Positions 33,069 through 42,938 of a DNA stretch of 64,000 nt are shown in pieces. Each line of letters opens with the position of its first letter. Position 1 is the first letter of the stretch. Under the pieces are notes generated by a model. It worked only from the letters and a program-made list of their open reading frames with translations. It was not told the DNA's origin and did no database searches. Position numbers and translations under genes: made by a program. Source of the stretch: Nereocystis luetkeana (lineage: Eukaryota; Sar; Phaeophyceae; Laminariales; Laminariaceae); the NCBI GenBank assembly GCA_031213475.1, contig JARUPZ010000005.1, positions 3,077,732 through 3,141,731 of the forward strand, given 5' to 3'.

Positions 33069-33169
33069 TCAACCCCTTCTATAGTACCGCAGTCCCGATT
33101 TGAGGACAAAACCATTCTAATTCCAAGTGGTTTGTCCCCGAAACGGGACTGCAGCAGTACAGGGGTTAA
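33069..33169. mobile_element. TTAA palindrome, copy 7
   Basis: tcaaccccttctatagtacc at the left, ggactgcagcagtacagggg and ttaa at the right. Confidence 0.8.
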
Positions 33170-33503
33170 ACACAGGGAAGGACCCCAGTAGAACTCGCGG
33201 CATAATCTCATGTCGCTAGTAGTGTGCGACTCTGTCCCGTTATAGTAACAACGCTTGCTGCGTGTATATCATCCACGGTAGGATAAAAAGTTGTTTGTAT
33301 GTTATTTACGGAAGCTCCAATCTCGTCGGTGAGCGAAAAATATCCGTCCTTCCCCCCCCAACTCCGAAGCTCACACAGATCAGAAACCTACGCACGCATA
33401 TATCTGTTTTTTTTTTTTTGGGGGGGGGGGGTGTCGTGGCTGCATTGATTGGGGTTATCTCGTCGGTGAGGTATTCGAGGTCCAACTCGTGATTTCGGGA
33501 GCT

Positions 33504-33536
<33 letters not shown>

Positions 33537-33676
33537 TTTGGCACCCTGCTCCCAACCGGAAGGTGCAGAAATGTACTCAGGCACACATTTATGACGTACT
33601 TCGAACGCTGTCTTGCAAAACAGGTCCTGGACCCAATCTTAGGTTACGAGCCTCGTCTGGGTAGTCCTTACGTCGG

Positions 33677-33697
33677 GTAGTAGTAGTCGTAGTAGTG

Positions 33698-33732
<35 letters not shown>

Positions 33733-33787
33733 TGTAGTAGTAGTAGTAGTAGTAGTAGTATTAATAGTAGTAGTAGTAGTAGTAGTA

Positions 33788-33841
<54 letters not shown>
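33677..33841. repeat. GTA microsatellite, about 165 bp
   Basis: About 55 nearly uninterrupted gta units. Confidence 0.95.
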
Positions 33842-33974
33842 AGGTATTCTTATGGATTTCCAGAAAAACCGATATAGTAGATTCGTCCGCAATGTTTCTC
33901 GAGTTGAGGTAGGTGCTGACGCGGTGCCTCCCGTTTATTACGATGGCACGGACATTTCTTTCTCGGGTGTCAAA

Positions 33975-33999
33975 TTCGTGGGTTCGAATCCCACGCGTT
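33975..33999 (+). other. Isolated tRNA T-arm-like hairpin
   Basis: gtgggttcgaatcccac is a perfect T-arm with a consensus B-box, but no matching acceptor or A-box was found upstream. Possibly a decayed tRNA or SINE head. Confidence 0.25.
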
Positions 34000-34419
34000 G
34001 GTTGGTGGTGGTCACCAATGTAAATAAGTATATGCGAATGTATGCTCGTCCCGGAGTCGATCGTCGCGCGGAGAAGTCGCCGAGGAGGTGATCCAGGAGG
34101 GATGGTCCCTTTTGCAGCCAGCCGTCGTTACGGCTGTGACGCGAGCGAAGCCGCCGAGCAGGGTTATTCTGTCCCAGGCATCTTCGAATATATGTAACAA
34201 TAGCAAAAGGAGGTGCTAAGACCTGCATACACTTACATACGCAGTAAGTACGAGTGGTTTGGTTTCTACCTGACATACAGCAAGCAGTAGGGCCTATAAT
34301 ATGTAAGGCGGCCGAATCGGTTGGCAAGACGGCCGCGCTGAATACAACGAGCTATGTAATGTATACTTCGTAGAGGTTTAATGGACACACGACACGAAAT
34401 TGGAACGTGGGAGTGTGGC

Positions 34420-34510
34420 TTTTTAGTACCGCAGCCCCATTTAGGGGACAAACCACTCAAGTTCCAAGTACTTTGTCCCCTAGACGGGACTGCGGTCCTG
34501 AAGGGCTTAA
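34420..34510. mobile_element. TTAA palindrome, copy 8
   Basis: ttttagtaccgcagccccat, ctcaagttccaagta, tttgtcccctagacgggact; right end gcttaag. Confidence 0.75.
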
Positions 34511-34544
34511 GCTTTATTTTTACCAATCCGCCGTAGGATAACAC

Positions 34545-34592
34545 AAACAAACAAACAAACGAACGAACAAACAAACAAACAAACAAACAAAC
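34545..34592. repeat. AAAC tetranucleotide repeat
   Basis: About a dozen aaac/gaac units. Confidence 0.9.
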
Positions 34593-35186
34593 TGCTACAT
34601 ACCTGGTATACGTACTTCGTACAAATAGAGGGCCGCCAAAATCCGTTCACACTGACTGCCTACCTATACGTATGCATACCACCCTGTATACGCCCCCATG
34701 CCCGACTCTGCTGCAGTGTGACATAAATAATATGTTGTGGCAGGCGTCCCGAGGACGACTACACCCAGTCGGGTCGATTAAGGAGGAGCACCTCGTTAGA
34801 TTGAGGGGAGAGGTAAGTTAACCCTGTGTCCTTTCAGGGGGCCTCCAACGACCCGAGGTCTAGACTCGGTGATAGGGTCTTTCATGCCTGAGCTCTTCTT
34901 TGTGGCTTATCCTTCCATGCATGGGCGTGACGTGATCTACCACAGATAAGAGAGACGCATGATGATCCTCGATAGGATATACATGTACCTCCCTCGGCTG
35001 CTCCCCGGCCGGGATGGAGCTTCGGCCTGCGGCCTCCCCAACACGTGCTAGAGCTCCCAGTGGAGCGCGGCCTTGACCTTGCTTGCGCGTCTAACTATTA
35101 ATAGCGTTCGAGCATGGTCGAGCCGGCGGTGATGGCCAGCGATATGGCGGAAATTTTCCTCGCGGACTTTTTTCCACGCGGCAGTA

Positions 35187-36527
35187 TTGCCTGCGGTAGC
35201 CGTGTCGTATCCCCGTCGCGGAAAGCGTGGAACTCGTAGCGAACGGAGAAGAGAGGCTAGGATCCACGTGAGTAAGCACCCCACTCGACGCCATCTAGGA
35301 GATGATGGGCGTCGAGGCGCGTTGGGATTGCTGCCCCCAGCACGTCGGAACCTCGGCACGAACCGGGCCGGGCGAAAAAACACGGAACGGAAGAAACCCA
35401 CCGCCTGGGAAAAGCGGAGGGTAGAGGAGAAGAAACACGCAGCACGGAAGAAGAGGAGGCAAGGTCGGAAAGGTCGCAGAGAAGCTCGAAGGTTACGCTC
35501 AGATGCTAGGGCTAGGTACAGAGCTGGGGAACTCGTCGCGGGTACGTTCAATGTTCGCACACTCGCCTTCAACGGCAAAAATGGCATCGGCCACAGCGAG
35601 GTCATCATAAAGGTATGCCAGGAACTAGGATGCGATGTCGTAGGCCTCCAAGAGACTAGGCGAGACGGGCATAGCACGTTCACAGCAGCAGCTGGATACA
35701 CGATTTTTTGCTCTGGAGCAGACGGCAGCAAATACGAGAGTGGAGCAGACGGCAGCAAATACGAGAGGGAGGGCACCCACGGTGTAGGACTAGCTGTCAG
35801 GGAGTCTAATGTGGCAGGTGTGGGCAAGGATGGTCTCGAGGTGGAGTGCGTTAGTGCCAGACTGATGAAAGTTCGCATTCAACTTGAGGGCAAATCAAAT
35901 GTTGTTTCTTTTGTTGTCGGCTATGCGCCGATACTGGATGCACCCGTTCGCGAGAAAAATCACTTCTGGAACGAACTGAACAAAGCCGTCTCGGGGGTCC
36001 CAAGTGGGGATCACCTACTTGTGCTCTTGGATGCAAATGCTCGCACCGGCAAGCGAGAGAGCGGATGTGCCGGCAGTAAGGTGATGGATAAATACGGGCG
36101 CGATGAATTGAACAACAACGGAGAGCGACTACTCCTCCTCGCAGCTGACAACAGGCTTGCGCTCCTCAACACGTTCTTTGCCACACCTACTCGCGGAGTG
36201 TCGTACACTTTCCAATCTCCAAACTCCGGGAAGGGTCAGTGTAGGCTAGACTACATCCTTACTCGGCAAGTTGATCGACGCTTAGTCCGCAACATGACAG
36301 TACGGAAACCACCAGAGGATCGGCATGGATCTGACCACAACCTCGTGGTCTGCAATATTCGCCTCTTGGGTCGGTTCGCGCCGAATCGGAGGGTAAAAGC
36401 AGGCAGCGGAAAACGAGCTATTGATCTACAACGGTTGATGGCAGACCCCGGTCTCCGAGCGGACCTCAATAGGGAGATACCCAAACTTACCCCCCCCACC
36501 GCCTGGTACAATTGGGAGTGTCAATGA
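35187..36527 (+). pseudogene. LINE endonuclease region
   Basis: An Arg/Lys-rich N-terminus is followed by an APE-like endonuclease. Visible motifs in order are GTFNVRTL, VGLQETRRDG (catalytic Glu), THGVGLAVRE, VVGYAP, LLDANARTG, VSYTFQSPNSGKGQCRLDYI and HGSDHNLVVC (catalytic Asp-His pair). This enzyme family nicks target DNA to prime reverse transcription. The frame start is not at an ATG and is only the open limit. The sequence contains an in-frame 27-bp tandem duplication (SGADGSKYE twice, about 35717-35770). It ends at TGA 36525-36527 just after an eight-C run, where the frame leads into the RT part one phase over, so a 1-base indel in the C run is the likely break. Confidence 0.85.
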
Positions 36528-36543
36528 TAAGGCAACTGCTCTA

Positions 36544-38100
36544 GTGGAGACCGTGCTGTCGACTGCTGCTAAACTAGCACCTTATACCAGTCGAAAACAA
36601 GGGCCGCTGGGCTGGTGTACGCCCGAAGAGGTAAAAGCAGAGGTGCACTCACGATGTCAGGAGAAGGAAAATGCGAGGACGCAACTACGTGCTAACCCGG
36701 AAGACAAAAATCTGCGAAAAGCTGTGAAGATTGTCACTAAACAGTTCAAACGTGCGAGGACGGACGGAGTGCAGAAGTTCTTCGAGGAATACGTCCGTCA
36801 ACTCGAAAGGCGTATCCAAGAAGGCGATCAGTTTGGGTTCTACAAGCACCTTAAGGGGATGAATGTGGAAGGAAAGAGGACTTTCCATTCGCAGTACATC
36901 AGGGACGAGGAAGGTAGATTACTACGAGACATAGGCCTCATCCGGGAACGATGGGTAAGGTGGTTCCATAAGCTGCTAAACACCAAGTCATCGACCCTCG
37001 ACCCGACAATCGTCGATGAGCTCAAGGTCTGGCCCTCGTGCAGTCCGCTAGGCGACGTCCCGTCTAGATACGGGGTGGAAGACGCGATCAGGGCGATGGC
37101 TAACCGCAAGGCGGTTGGGCCTGATGGTCTCCCAGCTAAACTTCTGAAGGTCCTGGCCGACGAGGGAGACTCGGACACCTTGGGAAGCTTCTACGAGATT
37201 ATCGACGCTGTGTGGAGGGGAGAGGTCGTGCCGCAGCAATGGAAGGATGCAACGATTAAGGTGCTGCACAAGAAGACAGACAGGACGGAGTGTGGTAGCT
37301 ATCGTGGCATTTCCCTTGTCGCGCATGCCGGCAAAGTACTCCTCAAAGTCATCGCGCGCCGACTCAGCGACTACTGCGAACGGGAAGGCATCCTGCCAGA
37401 GGAGCAGTGTGGCTTCAGGCCCGAACGATCGACGGTCGACATGATGTTCGTGGTGCGACGCTTGCAGGAATTGGCAAGGAAGAAGGACACTCCGCTGTTC
37501 ATGTGCTTTGTCGACCTCACCAAAGTCTATGACTCCGTCGACCGAACCCTCCTGTGGGCTGTCTTGGCTCGCTTTGGCGTGCCATCTAGAATGCTCACCG
37601 TTATCCGCCAATTCCACGACGTCATGCGAGCATGCGTGCGGCTGGATGACGGTGAGTGCTCAGATATGTTCGACGTGAAACAGGGCCTACGGCAAGGGTG
37701 TGTGCTCGCGCCATTGTTGTTCAACATGTTTTTTACAGCGGTGCTGCGTGTGGCGGAGAAACGTTTCGCTGCTGATAAAGCCATCACGGACAGCTTGGTG
37801 CGACTCCAACAAAAGCAGGAGAAGAAGAAAAAGAAGAGGGGGGAGGCACGGGCCGGGCACACCGACGGACAGGGGAATGATAAAGAGGACCAGACTCTGT
37901 GGGCTATGCTCTATGCTGACGATGCGGGCATAGTATCGAGATCACCCAACGGCCTGGAGAGGATGATGACGGTGATCGTGTCTGCATGTGCCGCTTTCGG
38001 CCTGACGGTCTCGGAGGCCAAGACGGAGATAATGTGTCTGCAAACGAAGGATGGGGGGAACGTGCCGTTCACCGTCACCACAGCCGGCCAAGTGTACTAA
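36544..38100 (+). pseudogene. LINE reverse transcriptase region
   Basis: Reverse transcriptase of the non-LTR type. Motifs in order: [44 protein letters not shown] (catalytic Asp), [20 protein letters not shown] and [10 protein letters not shown] (catalytic YADD), then [13 protein letters not shown] Lys/Gln-rich insert lies between the last two RT blocks. The open frame starts with a GTG, but it is continuous upstream with the shifted frame, so there is no true start here. It ends at a TAA (38098) that is a single nonsense codon: the same frame continues at once with QTTEFVYLGG. Confidence 0.9.
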
Positions 38101-38908
38101 CAAACGACCGAGTTTGTGTATCTGGGCGGGGCTATCAGCGCAGATTGGACGGGCAGAAGTGTCGAGGTAACGCGTCGACTCCAGAGGGCATGGGCATGCT
38201 TCGGACGGTATGAGATGGAAATCTATGACCGCCCGGGTGTGCGCCTACGCCTGAAGGTGCGAATGCTGATAGCCGAGGTGATCGAAACGTTGCTCTACGG
38301 TTGCGTTACTTGGAGCCCGAGCAAGACTGATCACGGTAGGCTACGGGAGGTCCACCACAAGATGCTCCTCCGATGCATCGGCTGGCGAAAACGAAAGCGC
38401 GAAGACCACATTCTATCCTATGCTAGCGCGCTTCTCAGGACAAAATCTGAAAGCGTTGAGACGACGGTACGCAGACGTAGGCTCTTGTTTGCGGGCTTCG
38501 TGACACGCATGGGAGAGGAGCGTCTGCCGAAGAGGGTGGTGTTTGGGGAGATGGTTGGGGGTAAGGGTAGGACAGGAGTGGGACTGGATGAGGTACCTTG
38601 AGGAGGACCTCAAGGAGTTCGGCATCAAGCTCGAAGGGTGGCGCGAGGAAGCACAGAAAGCCGGCAGATGGTTCCGACGGGTCGAGGAAGGGGCGGAGGC
38701 CTTCATGCGGAAATGGCATACAGATGAGAAGGAGGCATCGGCAGAACGGCATAGAATAGCTGCAACCACGACCACAGCCGTTGACGCCAACGCGAGTGCG
38801 CAGAATGGCAGGGAAGAGGGGGGGGGCGAAAGGGGGACGAGGGGGAATGGGGGGGGGAGGCGGTCTGCCCAACAGACTGAAGCCTGGTTATGGCCATCAT
38901 CGTCATGA
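38101..38908 (+). pseudogene. LINE C-terminal region, frameshifted
   Basis: From 38101 the RT frame continues with EFVYLGGAISADW, VIETLLYGCVTWSP, HHKMLLRCIGWRKRKREDH and RRRLLFAGFVTRM, the usual sequence after the RT of such elements. Near 38560-38580 homology passes to the next frame (WDWMRYLEEDLKEFGIKLE, then [18 protein letters not shown]), which is open to 38908. The 3' end of this part recurs at 59041. Confidence 0.8.
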
Positions 38909-39679
38909 TGCACTCCTTTCTTTGGGACCCAAGTAACTAGCATGGTGCGACCTGGGCAACTTTGCGTGTCTGTATGCTCCAGTGCCTGCCTTTCGTATTT
39001 TCTTTCCCCCCCGCCCGTGATCATCGCTTTTTTGTCCCTTCTTTTTTTTCATTTTTCTTTCATTCCCGTGTGTACCTCTTTGTGTCTTTGTTAGTATGGT
39101 CCGTTTTGCCTTTTTCGCGTTTTGCTATCTGCTTCTGTTTTTGTTTTGTTTTTTTTTTGCTTCGCTTCATCTCTTTTTTTAGGTTTTTGTCTGCTATTAA
39201 TAGTCTCCTTTTTTGCTTCCCTGGTGTCCGCAGTGGTGGAGTGCGTATGCTTGTTTTTTGTTTTTGCCTCTGTTTTACTTGAGGTATTTGTTCCACTCCA
39301 GAGTTATTGGGGCCTGTCCTGCGACCACGGACTGCATTGTATTGTGAGTTAATGTGAGAACAACAACAACAACATGATGAGCGCATGAAAAAAACAAACA
39401 GACAAAAAACGTGATTTTAAAAAATATTTCGATAAACCAGCCGCCATTTTTATTTGATTGAGGTCCCGCGAACAGTTTGGCTCAAGAGTTCGCGCCCGCA
39501 ATTGAACGGAACATTTTTTTTACGCCAGCATACTTCCACCACCCCACCCCTCAGAATCACGGACTACGAAAAAAAAAAAAACTCGAAACTTAGGAAACTT
39601 GCAGGTAAAGAAAAAAGAAGAAAAAAACTACAAAAAAAAGAACACGTACTGCTGTACGGTGTACCGTACATGACGCGGC

Positions 39680-39905
39680 CCCGAACCACTCCTCCCTCCA
39701 ATAAAAGAAAAATCCAAGAAACGGAAGAAAATTATTCTTAAGTTCACCGAGCCACTCCTTCCTCCGAAACAAAGAGGGAACGCTCGTAAGAAACAAAAGA
39801 AATATCCACTGCTTCCTTTCTCCAATGATAAGAGAAAGCGCTTCGAAGCGACGGAAAATTACTCGTGGTTTGCCTCGAGACTCTCTTTCCTCCAAGAGAA
39901 AGGAA
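39680..39905. repeat. Tandem array, about 75-bp unit, three copies
   Basis: Repeating cactcctccctccaa and aagaaacggaagaaaattat segments. Confidence 0.55.
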
Positions 39906-40159
39906 AGGAAAAGCCCGCACATAAATCAGGCTTAAGAAAATTCTGCGCATTTTCCTCGGAGGGGGGGGGAGGGCTGGGTCGGGCAATCGATGCAGGCTGT
40001 GCCCGCAGGTGTCCTCCTAAAATCTTTGGCCTACTGCTGTACTACCAGTAGGCCCAACGTTCATGATTATGAATTGTCTGTGGCTGCCACTGCTGTCCCT
40101 GTACAATGTCCATTCCCAAATCGGCTACCTACAAATTCCATCCCCCCATGCCCCCTCCT

Positions 40160-40460
40160 CCCGGCCTTCCGAACAGCGCATTTCCGAATCCCAAGCGCGA
40201 AGAAAATGGCATCTAAAGACGAGTATTGAAAATTCCGTCGGAATAACGCCTTCCCAAGTCCAGGCGCAGAGAAAATTGCATCGAAATACGAGAGCACAAA
40301 CAATCCCGTCCGAGAACGAACGCCTCTCCAAATCCCAAGCGCGAAAGAAATGGCCTCTAACTACGTACGAATATCGAAATAACGCCTCCTCCGAAGAACG
40401 CCTCTTTTTACTTCGAATCCCAAAGCATAAAAAAGCAAAATGGCCTCTAAATACGATATT
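40160..40460. repeat. Tandem array, about 78-bp unit, four copies
   Basis: Repeating aatcccaagcgcgaagaaaa, tggcatctaaatacga and gaacgcctc segments. Confidence 0.65.
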
Positions 40461-41539
40461 CTGCTGAATGAAAACGGGGAGGAGAAGGGATGAGTCTTCG
40501 CCACAAACATTTACGCTATTGCTACAGCCTCAACATTTATGCAGCAGACAAAGCAAAGCAGCTCGACGGAAGCAGTCTAACGAGCCAGTATTATGTTTTG
40601 GCCACTCGGTACTGATGTGCAGCATGACGAACCAACCTCCGTCGACGTCGGGTACACCACTCATAAAAGATCCCCGGAGAAGGACGAAAAAACCCTGACA
40701 GAAACACGTAATAATTGGTATTGTTATGTTCGTCATCCGACCGTGTGCAAAGCTTGAGCTCCAACGTCGATCACACTCATAAAAAATCCCGGGGAAAAAA
40801 TCCCAGAAAAGTCCCAGAAAAATCCCAGAAAGTAAGAAGAAAAAAAGGGAAACATGGATAGTAGTTGAAGTACTACCAGTCGACACCAAGCGCAACGTAA
40901 AATAGTAGAGTACTAAGAATACCACGGGTAAGGTTAATAGCAGTAGAGTATCATTATACCAGGTTACACCAAGGGAAACATGTATTAATAGCAGAAGAGT
41001 GCTATTAACAGTATACCAGGCAACACCAAGGGCAAGCAACAATAAAAGCCGTGGCAGCAGAGTAAACGCCGCCCTCGGTGCATGAGCAAAAATGAAAGTT
41101 GACGGCACTATAGACCCGTCAAGGACGGCGGTGTACTAGACTGACGGCCAAGACGCAATACACAATTTTAGTGTAGCAGCGCCTAACGCTGAGACCGAAG
41201 ACGGCCCGAAACTGACGTCTCCTGACCAGCGGTCCCGGTTCTCGACGATCGTCTCCTGTCTCTCTCTCTCTCTCTCTCTCACTCTCCCGCCCTTCCCCCT
41301 TACACGCCAGCTTTGTGTTCGGCCACAACCGCTGTCTTGCCGGCCCCGCCGGGGAAAGCTGCGAGCACTCTATCGTTGGGAGCAGAGACGTTCTGGTCGG
41401 TCCCGCCCGCGGCCCTGTTTTTTCGACAGCAAAAGCACACAGACAAACGCGCAGACAGACATAGACGGGGGATAGTGGCAGACAGAAAAGTCAGAACGAC
41501 GCCATCACTCCTACAAAGTTCATACAGCAGCAGTAGTGT

Positions 41540-41815
41540 GCCTCCTGTCCTGTATAGTGCCGGTTGAGTAGTGCCGCATGCCCTGAATAGTGCCGGTTGA
41601 GTAGTGCCGCATGCTCTCTATAGTGCCGGTTGGAGTAGTGCCGCATGCCCTAGATAGTGCCTGTTGAGTAGTGCCGCATGCCCTATATATTAATATTGAT
41701 AGTGCACGTTTAGTAGTGCCGACTGCCCTGTATAGTGCGGGCTGCCCTGTATAGTGCCGGCTGCCCTGTATAATGCCGGTTTATTAGTGCCGACTGCCCT
41801 CTATAGTGCCGATGA
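41540..41815. repeat. Minisatellite, about 30-40-bp unit (TATAGTGCCGG)
   Basis: tatagtgccggttgagtagt and gccgcatgccctg repeat about seven times with variation. Confidence 0.75.
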
Positions 41816-41857
41816 AATCGCTTGGTACAGATCGGATGAACCAGTGTGGTACGTACA

Positions 41858-41976
41858 TTACGGGGAGCCATAGATAATAGGCCCTATGGTATACACAAAA
41901 ACCTACTTCGAAGTATATATTTTTAACCATTTTTACTAACAATATTCTGCCCTCTTAGTTTTATGGTCCCCCGTAA
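41858..41976. mobile_element. TA-MITE copy 8 with a CTTCGAAG micro-insert
   Basis: Reverse orientation. An internal TA is expanded to TACTTCGAAGTA (41904-41915), a 10-bp addition absent from other copies. Confidence 0.9.
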
Positions 41977-41982
41977 CGGTGT

Positions 41983-42066
41983 GCGGAAGATATGGTGCCG
42001 GTTGCCGCTATAGCGCCGGTATTGCTGTGGCTGGCGCATATCATGCCGACACCATAGAGGGACCGG
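41983..42066. mobile_element. MITE-like palindrome, GGTCCCTCTATAG family
   Basis: atggtgccggttgccgctat at the left, tggctggcgcatatcatgcc in the middle and caccatagagggaccgg at the right; matches 553-640. Confidence 0.4.
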
Positions 42067-42785
42067 AACTACTGCAGACTGAAGAGACACCAGTGGGGTG
42101 GAACTTCCAGACGAAATTACGAAAGTCGTTTTTGTTTTGTTTTATTTACTACATAGTTGGTACGAACAAGTTTGGGAGATACCCCCCCCCCACCCCTGTA
42201 CGTATCTGTCTCTTGCTTCTCGAAAAAGGAAAGTGGGGTGCGGGGTGCGTTTTTCACGTGCGCCCGTGGCATGCATGCGCACAAAGAAACTGCAGGCTGA
42301 CGGAACAAGCAACAAGGGGACACTGTTGGGAGAAGCCGAGCCCCCTTTCCAACCGATTAACATTAACCGATTCATGTAAACCGATTCATATTAACCGATT
42401 CATTTTCGTTTGATCGACGACGGGAGCGAGCAGTCAGCAAACACAACGCGAGAAACAAGTATTAACAGCAACCAACACAAAAAATAAAAACAAAATTAAA
42501 AATAAAATAGAAAAATGGCTACGTTTCAGGTATAGCGAGAACGCAAACCCAAGCGAACCGAAACCCCCTGTCGAACTGATTCAACAGCAGAAGATTGTAT
42601 AAGCTAACAAACGAACAACAAAACACAAAAGCGGAAATTGGTACCGAAAACACCGTTTCGAACACCAGCACACACACACAAAAACGATTAAAACAAAGCC
42701 AAAGAACGGAAAATGGTTATTAATAGTACAAACAAAAAAAACTGCGACGTGCTACCGCTGCTGCATTGCGAATTTTCAATACCTA

Positions 42786-42890
42786 TTACGGGGGACCACA
42801 GTAAATAGGACCACATACGGTTCGTAAAAATAGCGAAATATGCAGTTTTTTGTGCGAATCGTAGGTCCTATTTAATATGGTCCCCCGTGT
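42786..42890. mobile_element. TA-MITE copy 9, at the transporter stop codon
   Basis: Left end ttacgggggaccacag after TA (42784-42785); right end tggtcccccgtgt before TA (42891-42892). The right TA and the last MITE base form the TAA stop of the transporter on the minus strand. Confidence 0.9.
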
Positions 42891-42938
42891 TAGTATAATT
42901 TTAGCTGAACACAGATGAGCTCGTCCGACTCATTCGAT
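42890..42938 (-). CDS. Ammonium transporter exon 16 (terminal)
   Basis: Acceptor gctgcag, then 15 sense codons ([15 protein letters not shown] after a split Gly) and TAA. Phase fits exon 15. The tail has no family conservation to confirm it. Confidence 0.6.

Larger units (their letters stand above)
29220..34730. other. Intergenic region between the ankyrin gene and the LINE
   Basis: Contains a 60-bp tandem array, poly-G-anchored repeats, two TA-MITEs, a split SINE, TTAA palindromes, TAGTCC minisatellites, a GTA microsatellite and a long C run (33506-33535). Bases 30130-31240 and 32170-32440 show no recognisable gene. Confidence 0.5.
34735..39375 (+). mobile_element. Non-LTR retrotransposon (LINE), near full length, inactivated
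   Basis: A 5' leader of about 450 bases is followed by an APE-type endonuclease region, reverse transcriptase, a C-terminal conserved region, an untranslated 3' part rich in T, and a short aacaacaac tail. The layout and RT motifs resemble RTE-like elements, but clade assignment needs a tree. Three lesions interrupt the coding region: a frame change at the C8 run 36490-36497, a TAA at 38098-38100 and a frame change near 38560-38580. Other copies of the 3' end lie at 59041-59757 and 63524-63620. The boundaries are approximate; I could not find a target-site duplication. Confidence 0.85.
39376..42785. other. Intergenic region between the LINE and the transporter gene
   Basis: Contains two AT-rich tandem arrays, a CT repeat (41260-41282), a 40-bp minisatellite, TA-MITE copy 8 and a GGTCCCTCTATAG-type palindrome. 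Bases 40470-41110 and 42070-42780 show no recognisable gene. Confidence 0.5.

Noticed and set aside
35048..35878. A 276-residue open frame on the minus strand
   Set aside because: It is antisense to the LINE endonuclease region and has no protein-like motif of its own; the + strand reading has clear catalytic motifs.
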